DNA of 64,000 nt from Rutpela maculata (lineage: Eukaryota > Arthropoda > Insecta > Coleoptera > Cerambycidae). Below are positions 44,243 through 55,376 of the stretch, in pieces. Position 1 is the stretch's first letter; every line of letters starts with the position of its first letter. The notes beneath the pieces were generated by a model. The model did not search any database, was not told the DNA's origin, and saw nothing but the letters and a program-made list of their open reading frames with translations. Where the stretch lies: positions 81,161,804-81,225,803 of the forward strand of contig OW386287.2 of assembly GCA_936432065.2 (NCBI GenBank), in the 5' to 3' direction. The position numbers were made by a program, and so were the translations under genes.

Positions 44243-46191
44243 ACAGCAACCAAATAATGTATAGAACTATTTATTTAAAGAATAACTATTCTTTTTTCTT
44301 CCTCATTTAGTGCGTGATGTTCCTTAAGTCGAATGACTACTTTACTTTTTTAGTAAACCTAACCGACTTTTATACAGGGCCAGTTGAAAAGTGAGAAATT
44401 TTAAATTTGGCTATTGAATAACATGAGGTGTATGAGGTATCGAGCTAAAATTTTGTATAGAAGTACTTGAGACAACTGCGAATCGAATACGCTATCCAAT
44501 TTGCCGATAAAAAATTGCCTAATAGTCGATCTCAAAATTTCGACCCATTTAGAAGAGCGTAGTAGACCTTGAAAATATGAAAATTATAAATTTTTCAAAA
44601 CAGTCAAATAAAGCTCATCGAGCACTATTATCGAGCTCAAAAAAAAAAAATTAAATCGTCCAACATGTTCCAAAATAATGGGGTGGTGCGGTTTTAAATA
44701 GCACACACTGTATAATATAGAGTGCCGCAAAATTATGTGGGCATAAAACCTAACTATAAAATAATTCCTCAGAGATTACGAGGGCCTTCAAACTGCCACA
44801 AACAATTTTGACTTAGTATTCCTAAAGGATTTTTTTTTTTTTTTTGGAAACTTAAAAATATCAATCGAAAGCGAAATTTGGAATAACCTGGTTCAATTTT
44901 TTGTCAAAGAAAATAGAAGATAGCAACAATTTATAGAAGATAATGAATGCTGGAAAGTGGTGGTATTCTTTAATATAAAAACTACTATCTACCATGCAAA
45001 AAATATGAGTCAATTTGTTCAACAATGAAGATAATTTTTGCCTTTTTCTAATCCTAAATACATATTCATTGTAAAATTCTATCACCACACTAAATTTTAT
45101 CTAAATCATTGAGGCATTTTCAAGTTCATGTATAAATTCCTTTTTAAAGAATTTAGTTATTTAAGTAAATTTGGTTAAAAGGGAACAAGGCGATCAAATC
45201 AGATGGGAGCAGGTGGCAATGAGCCATGTGAAGAGAGATCTTCGTAATAATTTTAACTAAAAACTTTCTTCGATAGAAATGTAGGATTCATTTACTTACA
45301 AAAATATATTTTTTTCAGTTTAATAACGCAAGTCAAGATTTTTAGTACAGTGCTTTTTAATAGATGGTGCCACCTACAGCACTACAATAGGGCATCTGCA
45401 TCATGTAACCAACATAACCTTAAATTTTAAGTCTTTCAAGCACTGACCTCTATATAAACTGGACTGCCGATACTAACGGGCTGCGCGTGGAAAAAATAAG
45501 ACACATAGGAGCTCATCAAATAGCTATTGCATATGCTCAAACCGAGCCAAACTGTCAAATTTAATATAGAATATTAGTTTATAGCATAGAGGTACTGATA
45601 ACTGATAATTCTGGGTTCAATCAAGTGGTGAAAGTTGGTTACTAGTTTGCTTTCTTGTATATGCAGTTAGCTCACATAAATCTAATAATAATTCTTTTGA
45701 TTTATTTTCAGTGATATTTTACTGATTTTATTTTTCATAAAATAAATGATTATAAGTAACTCCTAACTTCGAGACCCAACGGTAACGCTCATATGCTTGT
45801 CTGTAAACAGTTTGTCGGTAACGCGCATGTGCGTAGAGAGCCCGCGCAGTTTCAATTTGCTGCAGAAATTAAACTATTGTTTTGTCTATCCAGTTTATAT
45901 AGATTAATGTTTGTATACGCATTTTTAGCTTGGAGCCGTACTGGCTCCAAGCAAATATTTAAAAATTCACGTACATAATTTTTCAATATTGTTGATTAAT
46001 AAAAATAGACCGCTAATTACAGGTTAGATTTCCAACCTACAAAAAGAGTCATATTTTATTAGGCAAAGTATTCAGAACTTCATAAACATTACACTGACCA
46101 AGATTTTAGTTGAAAATACAGGAACCAGGCAGAAATTTTAATAATAGCTGCGTAATACTTTTAAATCTTAAGAAACATATTTTTGAGGTTA

Positions 46192-46694
46192 CACTGTAAA
46201 AAGGAATACTACAAAATTCTGGTAGTTGCCAGCAAAATAGGTTATAGTTACAAGTGAAGTGGAGAAGTACTGTAAAATAGCATGATTATTTAATGTAAAA
46301 TTAGCTGTAAATTTAAGGAATTATGTGAATTTTAGTTGAACCTCCATAACTCGAATCCCCAAGGGGATTGAAAATGAGCTCGAGTTAAAGAGACTTTAGA
46401 GAAACTTTGAGTTATGGGAACTTTTTAGTAAGCGTAATAGATATTTATTGCTTTGAAAGGCTTCGAGATATAGAGGATTTTGAGTTATGGACGTTCGAGT
46501 AATGGAGGTTCGACTGTATATAAGTATAATCACATTTATTTCTGTAATACGTATGTAAAAATACACATTCCAGTGTTTTTACACTATGTTTTCCAAAATT
46601 ATTATATTTACAGATTTTATCTAAAAATGTCCGTAAAATTTACATCAATATTTAATGTAATTGCATTGTGAATTTACCCTGACTTTTTACAGTG
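46192..46694. mobile_element. Nested TA-target MITE with an empty-site control
   Basis: Ends CACTGTAAAAAGG / CTTTTTACAGTG flanked by TA (46190-46191, 46695-46696). The related copy at 14085-14465 reads TTTTTGAGGTTAGCTGTGAC at the same point with no insertion, confirming the boundaries and the TA duplication. Confidence 0.88.
46335..46515. mobile_element. MITE nested within the nested MITE
   Basis: Inverted ends GTTGAACCTCCATAACTCGA / TCGAGTAATGGAGGTTCGAC, about 25 bp, with TA outside both. Internal GAGTTA boxes repeat in both orientations. Similar ends are common among Tc1/mariner-type MITEs of insects. Confidence 0.7.
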
Positions 46695-47295
46695 TAGCTG
46701 TGACGTCACGTGCAGATGCCCTATAATAGCCACACTGCCTACCCTTCGCCCTACTTAAAGCTTTACCGATGAAACTTTGTGTTTGGCATTGTCTCCTCTT
46801 AAGATTATTTTGACCTCGAGGATCTAGTGGTTCTATATCGATATAATTTTGGGACATCCTGTATATAGTTTTATTAAAAGAATTAATAGTAGTTATCTCA
46901 GAGACTGACACATTCAATGAGTATATTATATGACTTATTCAAATCAAAGGAATATAAGAATAGTGTAGTGGTGACTTATTGTGTTGTGTAATCACTGAAT
47001 TATTTACAATCAAAGCTCCAATATTGCTATTGTATGTTTCACTTCTACTGGATGAAAAGCATGCATGTAGAGTATAAAACAAGCAACAACCCAGTTTTGG
47101 GAAGTTGTGTTTATGAATGTAAGACTAGAAAATAAATAAAGTATTTATTTCTAAGACATATATTTTGAGTACAAGGTTTGATATGATCTGGACAACCTGC
47201 CAATTGCAAATAAACACACCACAGATATTAGACAAAACCCCCTAATTTAAAACCAAGGCAGTCCTGAACGGTGTTATACATTTGAAACAAAAAAG

Positions 47296-47889
47296 CAGTT
47301 GAACCTCCGATTAAAGAACTTATATCTAGATACACAAGCGTTTTTCATGTTTTTCAATCAAAATGTGGTGAAGAAGTCTTTTTATTTTAAGTTGTGATTT
47401 GCTCAATACCTAAATAATATTCTCTATTCATATTTACATAGTTTAGTGACAATATATTTAGTGCAAATAAATAGTGAAGTGCTGTGCCGTTTGCAGAAAG
47501 CAGTTTAGAAAAGAAGAAAATCGATCGTTCCATAGTCGTAACATGAAGTTCAGTTTACAGTTATAAAGTAAATAGCAATTAAATCTTAATATCCTTTCAA
47601 TACATATTTATCTTACTGTTTTATCTTACTGTAATATCGTATGCCTACATCACATTATATAAAGAGCCGGTAATGCAGGAATTGCAATAATTCATTTTAA
47701 TGAAAATATTTACTATTCTACACATTTTCTACACACACAACGCCACTGTTGCCTATGGGATGAGATGTTTATCTATTCTTTTTAATGGACATATAATGTG
47801 ACTATGTTAGGAGCAAACAAGGTATATAGTGAAAAGATAGCCTGTTATGTATCTAGATATAAGTTCTTTATTCGGAGAGTTGAACCCAG
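47296..47889. repeat. TIR element, 0.6 kb
   Basis: AAAGAACTTATATCTAGATA near 47315-47335 is mirrored by TATCTAGATATAAGTTCTTT at 47850-47870, and the outer parts read GTTGAACC-TCCG and CGGAGAGTTGAAC. No target duplication is clear and no protein is present. Confidence 0.65.
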
Positions 47890-48781
47890 TACACGATAGA
47901 CAGTGTGTCTAAGCATACTCGCCATGAACACTCCACCCCCCCTATTACTATACCAGTATATCTGTGCCAAATGTATTATAATATGGTGCCATAATACTCT
48001 TACTGTTTAAAGTAATTACCTTGTCGTTTCATTTATATGCAAGCAGAATGCTGCGCACCCGCATAACCAGAAATACATCACAGCTGTTTCAATTATTTTT
48101 ATTGTCTTCATAATTTGGCTTACAGTAACATTATGAATGATCAAACATTAATTTAAAAATATCAGCAGAAGCTTTAATTATTATTTTTGTGCCAAATTTG
48201 GATTTTCTCAGTTCCTATAAAGTGTCACAGTATGTTCCATTATGTAATAATAAATATGATTTGTATATCAGTATTTAACTAGAAGATTTTGGTCTATAAT
48301 GAATGTTTAGTTCAGGTTTTAGCCAATATTGTATTCTACTTGAGTAAATAAAAATAAAGTTATTTTATCCTAAATTATCAACTTAGGGAAAAAGTCGAGA
48401 ATTAGAAAATTGGCAGTAAGGTCAGCTATTTTTATTTATTTACATATATTTGGTTTTGGTATGCCCACTATGAATGCAATAAATCCTGTATTTATTAACC
48501 ATATTCCAAAATGTTTGATTACATATATGTGATATGATTTAAATTAATAGTTCAAAAAGGTATCTTTAATGTAAACAAAAAGACAAATAAAGAAATGTAT
48601 ACAAATTTATCGTATTTTACTTTTTCTTTTTATATCTTTGAGATTTAAATATTGTATATTTTTAAGATTTAAATATTGTGTATTTACTTCAGTATAGTCA
48701 CTAAGAATAACCCTCGTATTCAGTTTGATAATTTTGTAAGTATACATCAGACCTGCATTGGTATTATTCACATTGCATATA

Positions 48782-48821
48782 CCTCCGATTAAAGAACTTA
48801 TATCAGTTCTTTAATCGGAGG
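48782..48821. mobile_element. 40-bp element consisting only of its inverted ends
   Basis: CCTCCGATTAAAGAACT and AGTTCTTTAATCGGAGG face each other with almost no interior. It is flanked by the direct hexamer CATATA. The arm matches the ends of the element at 47296-47889. Confidence 0.6.
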
Positions 48822-49379
48822 CATATACACATTTCAATAAATTGATAAAATTGGCTAAATGACAAATGGCAAAGTTCTACCTGTGGGAGTCTCACGCAGT
48901 GAATGCTTATCTTATTACCAACGCATATAGAAACAGATATGCATATCTTTATTGGGAGCACTCCACATACCTCTATTTTTATAATCTAAAAGTTTATTAG
49001 TTTAGGCCTTTTAACAGGCACTTTTTGCCTCCTAAACTTACACTATCGTACACCTCACATCTACAACCCAAGCAGCAATTTTAGTAGTTTCTACGTGACG
49101 GTTACCATTAGTGGAACTCTAAAGGTTTCCGCAACTAATGACCGTTACGTAGTGGTAATCATCCTTCTACCAAGCATTCACCAAAATGGGGAATAGCAAT
49201 TACCGTGTTGACTACTAGGTTATTACGTAAACGAGGTGTAACTAAGTAGTAGAAAATACTAACTTTTGGAACATCAGATCAGCTGACAAGAATGAAAGTG
49301 TAAACTATATATTTGGCTCTCTCTCATTCGAATAGGAAATTAATGACTTATTGAGTTTGAGCACATAATATGTCCAAGG

Positions 49380-49556
49380 CAGTGGCGGCTGGTGAAATTT
49401 CAATTTTTTTTTTCTCGTCTATGGCGCATGGGACCTATACGAAATTTGGGAAATAACATGTAGAGAAGCACTTCTCTAATGACCCCTAAAAATTTTGAAA
49501 AGCAGCATGCGCCATAGACGAGAAAAAAAATATTGAAATTTCACCAGCCGCCGCTG
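49380..49556. mobile_element. hAT-like MITE, 177 bp
   Basis: Ends CAGTGGCGGCTGGTGAAATT / AATTTCACCAGCCGCCGCTG with the 8-bp duplication GTCCAAGG (49372-49379, 49557-49564). It folds nearly end to end. Confidence 0.9.
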
Positions 49557-49564
49557 GTCCAAGG

Positions 49565-50505
49565 TCCAAGTTAAGGTGATTATGTAGGTACAACATAAGT
49601 ATATATTATAAATAATGATGTTTTGCATTTACCCTGGGTGTGGATATTAAAACCACCACTTGTTTTCTGTTAAATGTTATCATGATACTTTGATAAAAAA
49701 GACGCGTTATCCAGAAAATTGTTTTTTCGTAAAAAAATTTTTTGCAAAAATTGTATGTACAAGTGAAACTGCAAAATTTGTTATGGAGAACGTATTTTTT
49801 TATTTTATATACTATAAAGTGGTGTAATAATCAATTAATAAAACATGTTTGCAAATGACCATAATGAAAAATGTTTTTTTATAGAATTATATTTTTAACT
49901 CTGTCGATATGGCCGTCTTCATTCAATACCAGAAAAATGGCGATTCTAATTGAAGTCACTTTGAAGTAAAAATCACTTTAAAGCCCCTTTGTTCGTAGAA
50001 ATAACCTAATTTTCACTCAAGATGTCACTTTAAGTTACAGAACTTTGAAGTTCCAAAAATTTCCCAACAAGATACCAGGGACTTCAAATTAAACACTTAT
50101 AGTTATCGTTACTTTGAAGTGGTTCTTTGGTAATGCTGTGCGGTCGCATTATTACCAATTTTCACTTTTCAGTTGTAGATGCTTCAAAGTAATATAGAGT
50201 AGTATCCGCGACGTTGCACATTCTGCAACAGTTACTTGAGAGTGTTATAACTATACAATGCCTGAATTCAGTAGAATCTACATAATTGTTACTACAAAGG
50301 CCTACCACAAAGTGAATTTTACACTAAGGTCACAAATTTAGTAACAGTTATGTTGTGCAAACTATATTAAAGTCCCGATGCCTCAGATGCCAGTTCCCAT
50401 CACTTTGAATGCCGCTTGGGAAAGATCTAGCCCATTGTAAGAAGATCCTGACATCTGCTTAGTGGTATATACCTTAACCTAGTCAGTTATCCATTCTAAC
50501 TTATG
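49565..50505. other. Intergenic DNA, nothing recognised
   Basis: No repeat ends or coding frame. Short CACTTTGAAGT-like words recur between 49950 and 50200 without forming an array. Confidence 0.4.
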
Positions 50506-50507
50506 TA

Positions 50508-50682
50508 CTGTCGTGCGCAAAAAAAATGGGACAAGTCTATAACGTATTTTTGCTAAAATCTAGTTGTGTACATCTAACTTTAATTTTTGTGAGATTGTCA
50601 GTTATTTGTCATTATATATTCAAATAGAGACAGATTTACATTAGAAATAAATAGTTGTCCTACTTTTTTTTGCTCACGACAG
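50508..50682. mobile_element. TA-target MITE, 175 bp
   Basis: Ends CTGTCGTGCGCAAAAAAAAT / TTTTTTTTGCTCACGACAG flanked by TA at 50506-50507 and 50683-50684; a Tc1/mariner-like layout. Confidence 0.8.
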
Positions 50683-50765
50683 TACCTTACATATAAGTAC
50701 CTGAACATTTAAGTGGATGGGTGATCTCTTTCTACCGACAGTCTTATAGTCTAAGATACGTAATA

Positions 50766-51170
50766 AGGCCGACTTTCACCGATCACGTAACTGAATGAAA
50801 TCTATTTTTTATGAAAAATAAATGCTAACAAAAGTAACAGCGCGATGGGTTGCTTAACAAAATATGTTCAAGGCTTTTTTTTATTTTCGTAATTTTATTT
50901 ATGCTTATCGTTTCGCAATAAAATTATCTTTATTTTGATATATAATTTATTTGGTTACCAGATCAGTGAAGGTACCACTTTCAATTCACTTATTTAAACC
51001 TAGCAACCATACAGACTTGAACGGAAAAATGTAAGCAACCCTACTTTTACATATTCTATAGGTTTCTTACTTTCGATTAGTGTTAAATTTTTTTGGTTAG
51101 AAGATCGACAGTATATTTTTTTTCATAAAAAATAGACTTAATTCAGTTACCGATCGGTGAAGGTCGACCT
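50766..51170. mobile_element. TA-target MITE, 405 bp
   Basis: Ends AGGCCGACTTTCACCGATC / GATCGGTGAAGGTCGACCT; inverted homology extends through the TCATAAAAAATAGA block. TA lies on both sides. Confidence 0.8.
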
Positions 51171-51414
51171 TAGTATGGATCCTGCACTATTAGCTTACAA
51201 AAAGAACGATCAAAACAGACTAAAAAATTTAAGCATGCGTTTTGGAAAGATTCAGGTATTTTGACCAATCGCCACCTAGAAATCAACTTAGGCAAGTTTC
51301 TAAAGTTTAGGATGAATCTGGTAGGGATTTGACTGAGCTAATCTAAGATTAAATTGAACGTTCGACTATTGGTGTAAACAAATATTTTTTAAATGCTAAT
51401 GCTATTTCTTATAC

Positions 51415-52013
51415 CAGCGGCGGCTGGTGAAATTTCAATATTTTTTGTCTCGTCTATGGCGCATGGGACCCATACGAAATTTGGGAAATAACATCTAATA
51501 ACCCCTAAAAAATTTTGAAAAAGCAGTTTGCGAAAAAATTTTTGAAAATTCGTTAGCCTCCCCTGGGTCTAGGAGCTCCTGTTTATTATTTTTTTTTTTT
51601 GTCATATGCATTTGACTTTCCATAAAAATACAACAGATTTTGGAGTTTATGAAAATATTTTCATTACTAACTGAGATACAACGAATTGAAATATTGTAAT
51701 TTGTTAAATTGTAAATTACAAAATTTCAGTTCATTGTATTTCAGTTAGTAATGAAAATATTTTCATAAACTCCAAAATCTGTTGTTGTATTTTTATGAAA
51801 AGTCAAATGCATATGACAAAAAAAAATAAAAATAAACAGGAGCTCCTAGACCCAGGGGAGGCTAACGAATTTTCAAATTTTTTTTCGCAAACTGCTTTTT
51901 CAAAATTTTTTAGGGGTCATTAGAGAAGTGCTTCTCTAGATGTTATTTCCCAAATTTCGTCCCATGCGCCATAGACGCGAAAAAAAATAATGAAATTTCA
52001 CCAGCCGCCACTG
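51415..52013. mobile_element. hAT-like fold-back element, 599 bp, arms about 270 bp
   Basis: Same ends as 49380-49556 (CAGCGGCGGCTGGTG / CACCAGCCGCCACTG) with the 8-bp duplication TCTTATAC (51407-51414, 52014-52021). The two halves are nearly complete inverse copies around a short centre near 51700. Confidence 0.9.
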
Positions 52014-52387
52014 TCTTATACACATGTAATTTAAATCCATGTGCATAAAAATATCATTAAAAAAATATTTGTCTTTCATTTAATTGTAGTTCTCTGACGA
52101 GGGTTGAATAAACCGAAATGTAAGAAAAGAGTGTAATTTTATTATAAAGGCCGATAACCCAGGATATACCTACATCAAGTTACTTTTATATCCTAACCAA
52201 AAGTTAATTTTTTTTTTATTCAGAAAATGTAGAGTAACTTATCGTTTAAGAATCATTTAACTTTGAGAATTGACAGTTCAATACTTTGATTTCTCTTCAA
52301 TAACACATTTTGTAAAAATTCTAACCAAACAGTACTCTTTTTGTCTCAATAAAGTCGTAGTACTATTATTGTCAGATATAGTATTAA

Positions 52388-53190
52388 CCCTTTCAGACCT
52401 ATAGCACACTATAGTGTACATCACGTGTACATAATTTTCATTACGTTGCAGTTGTAAAAAATTGTGTTTTGAACAACTGAAACCTATAGCTACCCCTAGT
52501 GGGCATGCATTGAACTAAACTGTCACTTGTTCATCATGGCTGCCGACTATACGAGTTTGCCTGGTAAATGCAGCTTTATTTATGTTCTTCTCTGAAATGT
52601 TGTATAATTTGAACCAAATTTTTATATAAAAAGATAATATATTACATATACGGTTGCCTCGAATTATAAGTCATAAAATACTGTATTTGATATTGAAAAA
52701 GGCCGTTCAACTTCGTGTACACTATAATGTACATTTGGTCCTAATACTAATTTGTTTATTTCTTGAAATGTACATTGTAATGTACAATAATAGATCTCAA
52801 GAAACTGTCAGAAGAGGTGAGAAAATGCCCATTGCTGATGTTCAATTTGATATTATCGATCACATGCCTCAGTATGATGAAAACAAGTAGCCTTCAGGGT
52901 GTAAATTTACAGGTTAAAAACTGCAATTGTTTTCTAAATTTTCACAGAAAATAAAGTTACAACAGCAGGTGTTGTTTGTTTTAAGACCTTTTGTACATTG
53001 CTGTGTACATCTAAAAAGACTCAACGGAAAGTGTTGAGTCCAAGTGGACTGTATAATGTGCATGCCATATTTTTTTTGCTAATTATAAAATATAAATATT
53101 ACCTCAATATGTTTATTAACTTAGCTGAAAATCACTAAGTAACAAAAAATATTATTTTATGCAGAAGAATAAAAGTCAGGTCTGAAAGGG
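52388..53190. mobile_element. Internally deleted piggyBac-like element
   Basis: TTAA (52384-52387, 53191-53194) flanks ends CCCTTTCAGACCT / AGGTCTGAAAGGG. TTAA targets with CCC...GGG ends are diagnostic of piggyBac. The frame 52654-52890 ends EKMPIADVQFDIIDHMPQYD, resembling the segment of PGBD transposases just before the C-terminal Cys-rich domain, so a piece of transposase may remain. Inverted TGTACA pairs occur near 52420, 52710, 52768 and 52992. Confidence 0.85.
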
Positions 53191-53825
53191 TTAAGTAATA
53201 GTCGAGAACATTAATCGATTATTTTTAAAATTTTAACCCCCTTATCTGTCTACGCCTCTGATTAGGCGACTCCATAAACATAAACATTCCTCTCCACTCT
53301 GCCCCTTAGAAGGTTATCCTCCCTACACACAACTTCTGTGGACTTCAAATGAGATTATTTATCGATATTTCTTTGTTTATCTGAGCACAACTCTCATCAA
53401 TCCACAAAAGTTAGAAATAAAGTGAGGTTATTTATTCATTTGTTTACCATCCACGCAACGACCTTGTGACGTCACGTGCAGATGCTCTAAATGTTTTCAA
53501 TGTTTTCATCAGAGACTATACGTATAGTCTCTGGTTTTCATAATGACTAGTAGCGAAAAAAGTTATAGATACGGGTCTTATCGTTTCCCTCTAGCGATTT
53601 TATCATTTTGTCACTTTTGTCCAAGATTGCTAAAGGATTTAGCGATCTTGACTTTTGTCATCATATATAAGCTATTTTCTTTCGTCCTGAACAAAGTGAA
53701 CACAATCAGTAAGCAACCAATAGAGTTCAAGGATTTCAAAAATACCTCGATTTGATTGGCTGTTTAGTGATTGCAATCAGTTCGTTCAGTACAAAAGAAA
53801 ACAACTATAATATTCTTTAATCTTA

Positions 53826-54164
53826 AGTACATTTTTGCGACATACCGGGTAAGTTGTGGTATGTATTATTAGCCATTTTCGCGAGAAGTGGTTTAATAGG
53901 GGAGTACGGTTTCACGTGATTCTTGATATGTCAAAACACTAACCGCAGCTTACCCAGCTCTCGGCGTAGGTTAGAAGCGGTATGTATCGCTGTCCTTGTT
54001 TACTGTCGAGTCCGTAAACTTATCTCTTTTTGAATTTGTAAGAAATAATTTAAAGTAACTATTTATATTTTCGCGACACCAGTTTGTAAATATGTAATAA
54101 TATGGTGGGGGTTTAACCACTACATACCACTCTTATTTAACCCGGTATGTCGCAAAAATGTACT
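53826..54164. mobile_element. TA-target MITE, 339 bp
   Basis: Ends AGTACATTTTTGCGACATAC / GTATGTCGCAAAAATGTACT with TA at 53824-53825 and 54165-54166. Its last ~70 bp are repeated immediately downstream (54167-54205 and 54616-54648). Confidence 0.75.
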
Positions 54165-54166
54165 TA

Positions 54167-54648
54167 TAATAATATGGTGGGGGTTTAACCACTACATACC
54201 ACTTTTACCGCACTTTTCAATATTCACCAGTAAATTCACCGGTGGAGGGAACCGGTTAGAAACATTTTTCCCCGGTAAATATTCGGTTGCACGCGGTTGA
54301 TTAAACATTTTGAAACGCTTCGGTGAGGCTTTCCGGTTTACCAGTAGGTTTGTTTTGATTACAACTTCGCGGGCAGTTCAAATCATGCGCAATAAAGAAA
54401 CAGCCATGCGCAGTATATTGTTTTTATTTCTTCTTGACATATTCACCGAAATTCCAACACAAAAACCTGGTGGATATGGTACCTTACCGGTTCAAACAGC
54501 TGATCACACCGGTGAATTTAGAAACATCTTATTTTTGGTGACTGGTTAATTTTGAAACGGTTCGGTGAGAAACCGGTCGAGATCGGTGCACTCACCGGTG
54601 AATTTAGAAAAGTGCCCTTATTTAACCCGGTATGTCGCAAAAATGTAC
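54167..54648. repeat. Extra right end of the MITE, split by a second MITE
   Basis: ATGGTGGGGGTTTAACCACT appears at about 54101 and again at 54175; CCCGGTATGTCGCAAAAATG at about 54141 and again at 54627. The second right end is cut by the repeat 54210-54615, whose ends are GCACTTTTC / GAAAAGTGC and whose inside carries CACCGGTGA boxes. The cluster ends about 105 bp before the ATPAF2 start codon. Confidence 0.7.
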
Positions 54649-54755
54649 CTTATGCTTTTGTCAGTTTGTCTATGACATAGAATTTTTAGGTTATACTTAC
54701 TGATAGATTTTTTAAGATTCAATGGTTTTAAAGATTTTTAAAAAGAAATAAAAAA

Positions 54756-55296
54756 ATGTCTATGCATATTACTAGTAATATGAGAATACTAAGTTATTAT
54801 TTATTTAATAATATAAAATTTACTAAGCATAAACATTTTATTCGACGTTATGGTGAGTTTAAAATAACAGTAATTCAATAATACATTTTGTGTTTTATTG
54901 GCTTTTAGATTATTATATACTTTTTTAGCGGCGCCGCCAAAGCGCTTCTATAAAAATTGTAGTATTTTGCAAAGTGAAGGTAAATACGAGGTAACATTGG
55001 ATCAAAGAAAATTAAAGACTCCTAAAGGAAACATATTCGCTATTGAAAGTAAACCATTGGCATTGGCTGTTTCAGTAGAGTGGAATTGTCAGAAAGAGAA
55101 AATAATTCAAAGTAATATGCATCTTGTTAGTCATAATTAAACTTAAAATGAAATAGGTAACTAATAATATGATTTTGTATTTTAGACAACTTTGTGTAAT
55201 ACAGTAATAGACAACCCAAACAATTTGTCAAAATTTGACATTGTTAACTATATAACCAATTATTTGGATACAGATACAGTTCTATTTCAAGCAAAT
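54756..55296 (+). CDS. ATPAF2: ATP synthase mitochondrial F1 complex assembly factor 2 (first three exons)
   Basis: The yeast homologue Atp12 is a matrix chaperone that binds the F1 alpha subunit during ATP synthase assembly. Exons 54756-54852, 54929-55125 and 55186-55296 join in phase to 135 residues; the family is near 290. Residues 1-32 are basic, without Asp or Glu, as in a mitochondrial presequence. Family blocks follow: PPKRFYKN, TLDQRKLKTPKG, LALAVSVEW and MHLTTLCNTVIDNP, then NYLDTDTVLF. The introns are 76 and 60 bp. The acceptor at 54928 (tatacttttttag) was chosen over the one at 54908 because only the former keeps the frame. M3 or M9 could also initiate. The next donor gtaagt is at 55297; the later exons were not found and lie beyond the window. 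Confidence 0.9.
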
Positions 55297-55376
55297 GTAA
55301 GTTAATTCATAGTCACTTCATTTACACGTAAGCCTTTCAGTTGTATTTCAAAATGAGAGGAATTTTCCTTGTAGTC

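Larger units (their letters stand above)
40263..44710. mobile_element. 4.4 kb TA-flanked element with long inverted arms
   Basis: Ends CAGTGTGTGCTATTTAA / TTAAATAGCACACACTG are flanked by TA on each side, as in the Tc1/mariner group. Arms extend to about 40610 on the left and from about 44295 on the right. No transposase is readable. It carries a direct repeat, a minisatellite and a nested TA element. Confidence 0.75.
45390..46721. mobile_element. TA-flanked element hosting two nested MITEs
   Basis: Ends GGGCATCTGCATCATG / CGTGCAGATGCCC; TA at 45388-45389 and 46722-46723. It is a longer relative of 14085-14465, with which it shares about 300 bp at the right. No coding capacity. Confidence 0.75.

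Noticed and set aside
54898..54928. Extending ATPAF2 exon 2 upstream, or using the acceptor at 54908
   Set aside because: Neither joins in frame with the exon beginning at 54756; the acceptor at 54928 does and gives the expected PPKRFY start.
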